64,000 nucleotides of DNA from CAZLRH01 sp964562015. Lineage in GTDB: Bacteria; Verrucomicrobiota; Verrucomicrobiia; Opitutales; JABDGR01. Below the pieces are notes generated by a model. It made no database searches. It was not told where the DNA came from and saw only the letters and a list, made by a program, of their open reading frames with translations. Shown here one piece after another: positions 1 through 6,517 of the stretch. The stretch is taken from contig CAZLRH010000003.1 of the NCBI GenBank assembly GCA_964562015.1, positions 186,001 through 250,000 on the forward strand. The letters run 5' to 3'. How positions within the stretch are numbered: the stretch's first letter is position 1; every line of letters begins with the position of its first letter. The position numbers and the translations under genes were made by a program.

Positions 1-150
1 GCGGAAGTTTATGCGCTGGAGCGGCATTTTGAAAAACTGCATCCGGGCAACCGGCACATCCGCGACAAAATCCGGCAGCAGTTGCAGAACCTGCGGGACG
101 CGGGGCTGGTGGAGCATGTGGACAAGGGAAGGTGGAGGTTAAAAGACTAG
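1..150 (+). CDS. C-terminal end of a DpnI/Dam-replacing-type restriction protein (partial)
   Basis: The window opens inside a gene; 49 codons remain before the TAG at 148-150. The residue pattern (LHPGNRHIRDKIRQQLQ, then LRDAGLVE and GRWRL) matches the winged-helix tail of DpnI and Dam-replacing proteins, which reads methylated GATC beside a nuclease domain. The nuclease part lies outside the window, so the family call rests on the tail alone. It could also be the wHTH tail of another restriction or regulatory protein. A 15-base tandem repeat starts on its stop codon. Confidence 0.6.
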   Translation, partial: AEVYALERHFEKLHPGNRHIRDKIRQQLQNLRDAGLVEHVDKGRWRLKD

Positions 151-207
151 TGTTCTAGTACCTAGTGTTCTGGTGCTTAGTGTTTTAGTATTTAGTTTTC
201 TAGTGCT
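148..207. repeat. 15-bp tandem repeat, four units
   Basis: Four consecutive 15-base units of the form TAGTGTTCTAGTACC, with a few substitutions each, run from the stop codon of the upstream gene (148-162, 163-177, 178-192, 193-207). A degenerate fifth may follow. Nothing suggests coding. It lies beside a second repeat tract at 217-430. Confidence 0.75.
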
Positions 208-216
208 TAGTGGGTG

Positions 217-430
217 GGGATGCTGGGTTTTTCCCGGTGGAACTCTGTGCTCTCCGTGCTCTCAGCAGTTAAAGTCACCCTCTTTTCCGATCTTCGCGAT
301 CTTCGCGCCCTTCGCGCCCTTCGCGGTAAAACTCCGTCTCTGGATTCCCCTCTGCGTCCTCGGTGTCTCTGTGATTCAAATCTTCTTTTCCGGCTTTCGT
401 GCCGCTTCGTGGCCATTCGTGGCTAACCCC
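217..430. repeat. Tract of degenerate CTTCGCG/CTCTGTG-type repeats upstream of hpnH
   Basis: This gene-free stretch is made of several short runs of the same kind: CTCTGTGCTCTCCGTGCTC near 246, CTTCGCGATCTTCGCGCCC near 293, CTCTGCGTCCTCGG near 351 and CGTGCCGCTTCGTGG near 398. They resemble the outer arm of the nested palindromes near 31140, 40385, 48880 and 50893, here in several copies facing one way without their inverted partners. Confidence 0.65.
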
Positions 431-509
431 TTCTCCCTCAAGCACAACCACCCATTTCCCCACCATTACCATTGACACCCTCGTCGCCTTGCGGCATTTC
501 GTAGCCATC

Positions 510-1685
510 ATGGCCGTACCTTTCGCACAAGCTTGGAAAGTTTTCTCCTACGTCGTCGGGCAAAAGCTCCGCGGCACGAAGCGTTATCCGCTGGTGTTGA
601 TGCTGGAGCCGTTGTTCCGCTGCAACCTGGAGTGCGAGGGCTGCGGGAAGATCCAGTACCCGGAGCACATCCTGAAGAAGCGGGTGTCCGCCGAGCAGGC
701 GCTGGCGGCGGCCGACGAGTGTGGCGCGCCCATCGTGAGCATCGCCGGGGGCGAGCCGCTCATCCACCCGGAAATCAAGGAGATGGTGGAGGGCCTCATC
801 AAGCAGGGCCGGTATATTTACCTGTGCACAAACGCGCTCCTGCTCGAGCGCAAACTCGACTCTTTCACCCCGCACCCGCAGTTGACCTTTTCCGTGCACA
901 TGGACGGCTTGAAGGAAGAGCACGACAAGTCCGTGTGCCGCGACGGGACGTTCGACATCGCCGTCGCCGCCGTGCGCAAGGCCGTGCAGCGCGGTTTCCG
1001 CGTGACGACGAACACGACGGTGTTCAACACCGCCAAGCCCGAGCGCGTGCGCCAGTTTTTTGACGACATGATGGACCTCGGTGTCGAGAGCATGATGGTC
1101 TCGCCGGGGTACCCGTACCAGAAGGCGCCGGAGCAGGAAATTTTCCTCGAGCGCAGCCGCACGAAGACGCTGTTCAAACAGATTCTCGGCTCAGCCAAGA
1201 AGACGTGGCGCTTCAACCACTCGCCCTCGTTCCTCGCGTTTTTGCAGGGCAAAATCGACTACGACTGCACGCCGTGGGGCAACCCGACGTTCAACGTTTT
1301 CGGCTGGCAGAAGCCGTGTTACTTGCTGGGCGACGGCTTTGCGTCCTCCTTTAAGGAGTTGATCGAGACGACCGACTGGGCGCGCTACGGCCAAAAAGGC
1401 TGGGACGAGCGTTGCAAGGACTGCATGGTCCACTGCGGTTACGAAGCCAGCGCGGTCAACGACACTTTCAGTTCCGTCGGCGGCCTGATGCGCACGGTGA
1501 AGTACATGTTCAACCCGGAGGCCGAGGGCGACGCGATTCCCGCCGTGGCCCAGCGCAAGGCGGCGCCGGCCGTCAGCGGAAAAGTCGCGGCCCCGTCAGC
1601 TTCAGCCACGTGTGGAGGCGGTGGGACATGTGGTTGCGCAACCGAGGCAAAGGCCGAACAAAAGACGCCAGCCGCGTCACTTTAA
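510..1685 (+). CDS. hpnH: Hopanoid biosynthesis radical SAM protein HpnH (adenosylhopane synthase)
   Basis: The 391-residue product matches HpnH, the radical SAM enzyme that joins a 5'-deoxyadenosyl group to the hopene made by squalene-hopene cyclase, giving adenosylhopane. The CNLECEGC cluster motif (CX3CX2C) binds the 4Fe-4S cluster, and a later pair (CKDCMVHC) sits near residues 307-314. Start 510 is chosen because MAVPFAQAWKVFSYVVGQ is the usual family N-terminus; the frame is open further upstream but only through repeats. The last 40 or so residues are Ala-rich and end in a GGGGTCGC stretch. They are read from DNA that also encodes the end of hpnG on the other strand. Confidence 0.93.
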   Translation: MAVPFAQAWKVFSYVVGQKLRGTKRYPLVLMLEPLFRCNLECEGCGKIQYPEHILKKRVSAEQALAAADECGAPIVSIAGGEPLIHPEIKEMVEGLIKQGRYIYLCTNALLLERKLDSFTPHPQLTFSVHMDGLKEEHDKSVCRDGTFDIAVAAVRKAVQRGFRVTTNTTVFNTAKPERVRQFFDDMMDLGVESMMVSPGYPYQKAPEQEIFLERSRTKTLFKQILGSAKKTWRFNHSPSFLAFLQGKIDYDCTPWGNPTFNVFGWQKPCYLLGDGFASSFKELIETTDWARYGQKGWDERCKDCMVHCGYEASAVNDTFSSVGGLMRTVKYMFNPEAEGDAIPAVAQRKAAPAVSGKVAAPSASATCGGGGTCGCATEAKAEQKTPAASL

Positions 1686-2298
1686 ACGGGTGGCGGGTGA
1701 GGTGCCCGGCCAGGCGCAGGGGCGTGTTTTCGCCTTCCTCCTGGTCATAGGCATGGCGCAGCAAATCGTGCGGGAGTTCCTCGTGGGCTTCGTCACTGAC
1801 CAAACGCACGCCGACCAACGGCAGGCCCGCCGCGGCCATGATGGGCGCGAGATGCGCCTGTTCCATGTCCACCAGCCACGCGCCCGTGCGCGCATGAAGA
1901 TCGGCCTTCGCGGCGGCGGTGGCGACGAGGGTGTCGGCGGTGTGCAGCAGCGCCACGGCCGGTCGCTCGTTTTCCGGGAGCAGGGGCAAGAGATGTTCGG
2001 CCCCGGCGGTGATAAAAATGTCGCCGCGTTTTAAACTCGGATGCAGCGCGCCGGCAAAACCCATGAGGATGACGCCGCGCAAGGGTGTGGCGGAACGGGC
2101 GCGGGCCTCATCGAGTGCGGCCTTCGCCCGCAGTGGCGCATGCGGCGGGCCCATGCCGATGACGGCGATGAGGATTTCTTCCCTGTCGATTTTTCCGGCC
2201 ACGCAGGCAGTTTTGGGGACCGGCCATTTCGTGCGCCCTTCCAACTGGGCAATGAAATCTTTCGCTTCGAATGCGCTCGGGATCAAGACGACGATCAT
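1573..2298 (-). CDS. hpnG: Hopanoid-associated nucleoside phosphorylase HpnG
   Basis: The 241-residue product belongs to the purine nucleoside phosphorylase/MTAN superfamily and resembles HpnG, which removes adenine from adenosylhopane to give ribosylhopane. Visible hallmarks are the N-terminal strand MIVVLIPSAFEA, the GFAGALHPSLKRGDIF segment and the late DMEQAHLA and RLVSDEAHE motifs that contact nucleoside and phosphate in this fold. The ATG at 2298 is preferred over an upstream non-ATG start because MIVVLIP begins the first strand. It converges on hpnH and overlaps it by 113 bases. Both are hopanoid side-chain enzymes, so the assignments support each other. Confidence 0.88.
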   Translation of the reverse strand: MIVVLIPSAFEAKDFIAQLEGRTKWPVPKTACVAGKIDREEILIAVIGMGPPHAPLRAKAALDEARARSATPLRGVILMGFAGALHPSLKRGDIFITAGAEHLLPLLPENERPAVALLHTADTLVATAAAKADLHARTGAWLVDMEQAHLAPIMAAAGLPLVGVRLVSDEAHEELPHDLLRHAYDQEEGENTPLRLAGHLTRHPFKVTRLASFVRPLPRLRNHMSHRLHTWLKLTGPRLFR

Positions 2299-2401
2299 GG
2301 AAGGAAGGTATTTCGTCGCAGAACGGGGCAAACTGCAAAGATATTTCCTCGTTTCGCGCCGCAGCACGGGGCCGCAGTTTTGCCGGCGTGGTCTCCGTTT
2401 G

Positions 2402-2468
2402 GGTGGAGCGTGCGCGCCGCGAACGCTTTCACTTCCATGACAAACGCGCGCGGACCGTGCGCTCCACC
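2402..2468. repeat. Imperfect palindrome (GGTGGAGCG family) between divergent genes
   Basis: GGTGGAGCG at 2402-2410 pairs exactly with CGCTCCACC at 2460-2468, and further GC-rich bases inside the arms also pair. The same arm sequences recur at 38818-38858 and, shorter, near 63857. It lies in the 268-base space between hpnG and the rightward membrane protein gene. It may be a dispersed repeat rather than a regulator site. Confidence 0.6.
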
Positions 2469-2566
2469 TTCAAATACTGTGACGGCACCATTTCGCCGTC
2501 AGGGTTGCCTTTTCGCGGAAGGAGAGTAGAAGAAGGAGAGCACTTGCGTAGTTGTCGCCTTTGAAA

Positions 2567-3640
2567 ATGGATACTGTCCAACAACCGGTGACGGTTTTTC
2601 CTTCCGCCTCAATCGGGGGATTCAGCGAGCGTTTTCGGCTCAGGGCCTTGGGTCAAACGGTTTTCGGTTTCATCTTGCTGGGATCGGCGCTGCTCCTTGG
2701 CTATTACACGGGAGAGGCCTGGCTGGGTGATCGCATGAAGTGGGCCGGGCATAGTTTTCCGGGTTCGGGCGACGAAGCTGCCCAAAAAGTTTACGCCTTC
2801 GTCATGGTGATATTGTACATGGAATTTTATTTAATCACCATGGGCTTGGGCTACCTTGGTGCGGGCTGGGCCACCCGGCAGCAAAAGCCGTGGGCCGGCA
2901 CACTTAATCGATTGCTCGGCTGGACTTCCGCCTATTGGGGACTCCAAGGCCTGGCCATGATGTTTTTGGGCAACTGGGTTTTTTTCGACTATGTCATCAC
3001 TTTTAGAACTCCAGTCCTGACGGCGATTGGACTGCTCTTTCTTGGAGTTGCCGTGACCACCATCGGCGTGCCGCTGCTGCTGGCACGCTCCGGGCCGGGG
3101 GCCGATAAGATGTCGACGGAGGCAGTTCCGCCGGAGTCCTGCAACGCAGGGATTCCGCTCGAACTTTGGTGGCTGGCCGGATGGCTGGTCGCGCAGGCCG
3201 GGACGGTGTGCTTGGGCTGGTTGGTGCGGCCGCCGCAAATTATTGCCTTCGGCCAAATACTTACGCCGACGCCCACGCTGTTGCTGGGAGTGGCCTGCCC
3301 CTTCGTTTTGGGTTGGTGCGCGTGGGCGTTATTGACAAAGCGGCGCGCCGGATGGTGGCTGGCTTTGGTTTTGCTCCTGGTTATCGGATGCTCCCGGTGT
3401 TTTGATCTGCTCAGTGTGGAGACAAAGCAATTGCCGCCCTTGTTTCCGTTGCCCGAGAAATACTGGGATTTCAGGCCGTCCAACTATTTTCCCACGACCG
3501 TAGAGTATTTTATTTCTGCTCGCTTGCCCAAAATCTTCCTGGGCGAATTTGGGTTGCTCGCGACCGGCCTCAGCCTACTGCCCGTTTTGGTCGTGTGCCT
3601 GCGCGCGAAGAAGCATTTTATTCAATCTTCAACTGACTGA
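2567..3640 (+). CDS. Polytopic membrane protein of unknown function in the hopanoid block
   Basis: The 357-residue protein has about eight hydrophobic helices, starting with VFGFILLGSALLLGYY and ending with LLATGLSLLPVLVVCL, and no soluble domain of note. No family is recognised. The ATG at 2567 is chosen over a TTG at 2552. It lies between hpnG and shc and reads the same way as shc, 107 bases apart. A role in hopanoid handling is only a guess from position. The base composition is slightly less G+C-rich than shc. Confidence 0.7.
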   Translation: MDTVQQPVTVFPSASIGGFSERFRLRALGQTVFGFILLGSALLLGYYTGEAWLGDRMKWAGHSFPGSGDEAAQKVYAFVMVILYMEFYLITMGLGYLGAGWATRQQKPWAGTLNRLLGWTSAYWGLQGLAMMFLGNWVFFDYVITFRTPVLTAIGLLFLGVAVTTIGVPLLLARSGPGADKMSTEAVPPESCNAGIPLELWWLAGWLVAQAGTVCLGWLVRPPQIIAFGQILTPTPTLLLGVACPFVLGWCAWALLTKRRAGWWLALVLLLVIGCSRCFDLLSVETKQLPPLFPLPEKYWDFRPSNYFPTTVEYFISARLPKIFLGEFGLLATGLSLLPVLVVCLRAKKHFIQSSTD

Positions 3641-3747
3641 GGAGGAAATGTTTTGGGGCCGGGCGCAGCCGTGCGGTGCCTTTTCCTTTTCGTTTGCGTG
3701 GTGGGGGCGAAATTTGGTCAAATTAACGTTTACCGCGCTTGCCCGCC

Positions 3748-5694
3748 ATGCCGACTGCTGCCCAGAAATCTGCTGAATCCGCCGCCCTGCCCGGCGCGGT
3801 GGTCCAGGCCATTACCCGTGCCCGCGACTATCTCTTTGGGCGGCTCGACCCGCGTGGCTATTGGGAATGCGAGCTGATTGTGGACAGCACGGTGGTGTCG
3901 GACTACGTGCTCTATTACCATTGGACGGGGCTGCCGGAAAAGGCGCAGAACGAGAAGTGCCGCGCGCATATTTTGAAACGGCAACTGCCCGACGGCGGCT
4001 GGCCGCAGTTTCCCGGAGGTCCCGCGGAACTCGCCGCCACCATCAAGGGCTACCATGCGCTGCGGCTGACGGGAATGCCGAAAGATGCGCCGGAGCTGGT
4101 GAAGGCGCGCGAACGGGCGCTGGCCCTCGGCGGTATCCCGAAGCTGCACACTTTCGGCAAGCTCTACCTCGCGATGTGCGGGCTGTTTCCGTGGAAATAC
4201 TGCCCCTTGATCCCGGCGGAAATGATGCTCCTGCCGACATGGTTTCCCTTTCACATTTACCGGATGAGTTCGTGGACGCGCAACCTCGTCGTGCCGCTGA
4301 CCGTCATCAACCACTTTAAACCCGTACGCGTGCTGGCGGCCTGCCCGAGTCTGGATGAGTTGTACCCCGGCGGTTCGCAGGAGGGCGATTGGTCGCTGCC
4401 GAATCACGACGGATTTTTCTCGTGGCGGAATCTTTTTCTTACGCTGGATAAAGTCGGGCGCGTGTTGAATCACCTGCCGGTGGATTTGTTCCGGCGTCGC
4501 GGGCTGGAGGTGGCGAAGGCCTGGATGCTGGAGCGCATCGGCCCCGGGTCGGATGGCATGGGCGCGATTTTCCCGGGGATGTTGAACACGCTCATCGCGC
4601 TCGAAATGCTCGGGCTGCCGCGCGACCATGTGCTGTTTGCCAAGGAGGAAAAAGATTTTGACGGCCTCGTGCGCGGCGACCCGGATGATTTGCGCGTCGC
4701 GCCGTGTTACTCGCCCGTGTGGGACACCGCCATCATCGCGCAATGTTTGGTGGACGCCGGGGCGGCGCCGGAGGACCCACGCTTGAAAAAAGTCGCCGAC
4801 TGGCTGTTGGAAAAGGAAATCACCATCAAGGGCGACTGGAAGGAAAACGTCAGTTTTCCGGTGGCGACCGGCTGGGCCTTCGAGTTCAACAACGTTTACT
4901 ATCCCGATGTGGACGACACTTTTCAGGTCGTGCTCGCGCTGCGGGTGTTGAAGGCGACCGATGAGGGCAACCGCCTTGCGGCCATCAATCGTTCGATGGC
5001 ATGGTGCCGTGCGTTTCAGTGCAAAGAGGGCGGCTTTGCGGCGTTCGACAAAGATTTGACGGAGCCCTGGCTGGAGAAGGTGCCCTTTGCCGACCACAAT
5101 GCGATTTTGGATCCGCCGTGCAGCGACATCACGGGCCGCGCGCTCGAGACGCTTGCGAAGACGGGTTTCGGGCGCGACGATGCGGTTTCCCAGCGCGCGC
5201 TGGCGTTTGTGCGGCGAACGCAGGAGGCCGACGGTTCGTGGTTTGGCCGCTGGGGCGTGAATTACATCTATGGCACCTCGCACGTATTGCGCGGGCTGGC
5301 CTTGATGAAAGAAGACATGACGCAGCCCTACATCCTGCGCGCACGCGACTGGCTGGAAAAATTCCAGAACGCCGATGGCGGCTGGGGCGAATCGTGCTGG
5401 ACGTATCACGACGCCACCACGCGCGGCAAAGGCCCCTCGACGGCCTCGCAAACAGCGTGGGCGCTCCTGGGTTTGCTCGCGGTGGGCGACCCGCGGCGGG
5501 AGTCGGTGCAGCGCGGCGTGCAGTATTTGCTAAAGAATCAGGAAGCCGATGGCTCGTGGCAATATCCCTGGTTCACGGGCACGGGCTTCCCTAGGATTTT
5601 TTATCTCAAATACACCAGCTACCAATGGGCGTGGCCGCTGCTCGCCCTCGCGTGGTACAAAAACTTGAGCGAAGGCCAGGGCCTGCCGGACTAA
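3748..5694 (+). CDS. shc: Squalene-hopene cyclase
   Basis: This 648-residue enzyme cyclises squalene to hopene and diplopterol at the membrane. The catalytic Asp motif reads DVDDTF at about residues 387-392, where the textbook form is DVDDTA. Several QW repeats are present, including QLPDGGWPQF near the N-terminus, QEADGSWFGRWG and NADGGWGES in the last third, and NQEADGSWQYPW near the end. The length fits the family. The ATG at 3748 is used; a TTG lies nine bases upstream. With hpnH and hpnG in the same 5 kb, this window carries the cyclase and the first two steps of side-chain extension. The squalene-forming genes are not here. Confidence 0.96.
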   Translation: MPTAAQKSAESAALPGAVVQAITRARDYLFGRLDPRGYWECELIVDSTVVSDYVLYYHWTGLPEKAQNEKCRAHILKRQLPDGGWPQFPGGPAELAATIKGYHALRLTGMPKDAPELVKARERALALGGIPKLHTFGKLYLAMCGLFPWKYCPLIPAEMMLLPTWFPFHIYRMSSWTRNLVVPLTVINHFKPVRVLAACPSLDELYPGGSQEGDWSLPNHDGFFSWRNLFLTLDKVGRVLNHLPVDLFRRRGLEVAKAWMLERIGPGSDGMGAIFPGMLNTLIALEMLGLPRDHVLFAKEEKDFDGLVRGDPDDLRVAPCYSPVWDTAIIAQCLVDAGAAPEDPRLKKVADWLLEKEITIKGDWKENVSFPVATGWAFEFNNVYYPDVDDTFQVVLALRVLKATDEGNRLAAINRSMAWCRAFQCKEGGFAAFDKDLTEPWLEKVPFADHNAILDPPCSDITGRALETLAKTGFGRDDAVSQRALAFVRRTQEADGSWFGRWGVNYIYGTSHVLRGLALMKEDMTQPYILRARDWLEKFQNADGGWGESCWTYHDATTRGKGPSTASQTAWALLGLLAVGDPRRESVQRGVQYLLKNQEADGSWQYPWFTGTGFPRIFYLKYTSYQWAWPLLALAWYKNLSEGQGLPD

Positions 5695-5757
5695 TGTTCG
5701 GGCGGAGTTTTTTTCACTGCGAGGGACGCGAAGCGCGCGAAGGATTTTCAATCTTGA

Positions 5758-6105
5758 TCAGAGCGGCAGAAATTCCACGCGATTGGCGATATCCTCGAGT
5801 TCGCATGTCTCTGCGATCAACACGAGGTCAGAAATAAAGTTGCCGATGCCAATCGCTTGCTGATGGACATAAATCAGGCCGGCAAAATCACGTCCGGAGC
5901 TTTGGCGGCTCGCAGCTTCAGCGAGTAAATCCTCATCCTGGCTGACCAGCACCCGGCCCAGCGAGCTGGCACGATCCAATAGTTCGGAGTCGGGCCAGCG
6001 CATGGTATTGTCCTATTGCGCGGTGAGAACATCCACCTTGCGCGCCAGCAAACCCGCAGTCACCGCGTACGGGACATGCACATCCATGTACAGGGCCAAG
6101 CTCAG
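5758..6105 (-). pseudogene. Broken DUF5615-type PIN-like toxin
   Basis: Read from 6105 leftward, the frame gives MDVHVPYAVTAGLL, then VDVLTAQ, a TAG stop at 6015-6013, then DNTMRWPDSELLDRA and VLVSQDEDLLAEAASRQ. That order matches DUF5615 PIN-like toxins, where the sequence after LTAQ is usually an acidic residue, so a GAG-to-TAG change is likely. The expected start overlaps the antitoxin stop (CTGAGC here instead of ATGAGC), so the start codon may also be lost. Translation could restart at 6003, but that product would lack the first Asp-bearing strand. Confidence 0.75.
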
Positions 6106-6420
6106 GCCTGCCGACCGAGTGCAGCCAAACGTTTGCGGGCGGGCGATTCGCCGGTGCGGTTGCGCTGTTGTTCGGCTAAGCGCAGTCCTTCCTCAATCTC
6201 GGTGTCCAAGGCCGGCTTGTGGTCGTAATAATAAGCGAGCGCGGCGTGAATCTGCGCGAGCGAGGTGGGGATGCTGGAGGTGTATTTCTTGCGGACTCCA
6301 ACCATGGGCCACCACATCCAACGCAATTTCGCGCACCTATGTATTCGTGTCGTCCACCCAGGCACGACCATGTTCATCCACTCGAATATGCGGTGAGGTC
6401 TGGGTCAACCTGGGGATTGT
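6102..6420 (-). pseudogene. Broken DUF433-type antitoxin
   Basis: Two frames together spell a DUF433 antitoxin. One frame gives HIRVDEHGRAWVDDTNT, a TAG at 6339-6337, then VREIALDVVAHGWSPQEI and HLQHPHL. The other continues with SLAQIHAALAYYYDHKP and ends at the TGA at 6104-6102. Joining them requires a shift of about two bases near 6262. No start codon is evident above 6420. DUF433 genes normally sit directly upstream of DUF5615 toxins, as here, so this is one decayed module. Confidence 0.72.
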
Positions 6421-6517
6421 CTTAGATTGGCAGGACGTTGGCCGCGTGGCAAATATTTTTGGACCGACCACGGAACTCAGTAAAGGCCGAGTCGCCTCAT
6501 AACGGCCGAGTCTAATT

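Noticed and set aside
2041..2529. Rightward open frame over the hpnG start and spacer
   Set aside because: It has no family likeness and is opposite the clear hpnG reading frame; it results from high G+C.
3730..5451. Leftward frame of 573 codons opposite shc
   Set aside because: It is the antisense shadow of squalene-hopene cyclase; the protein is Arg/His-rich and matches nothing.
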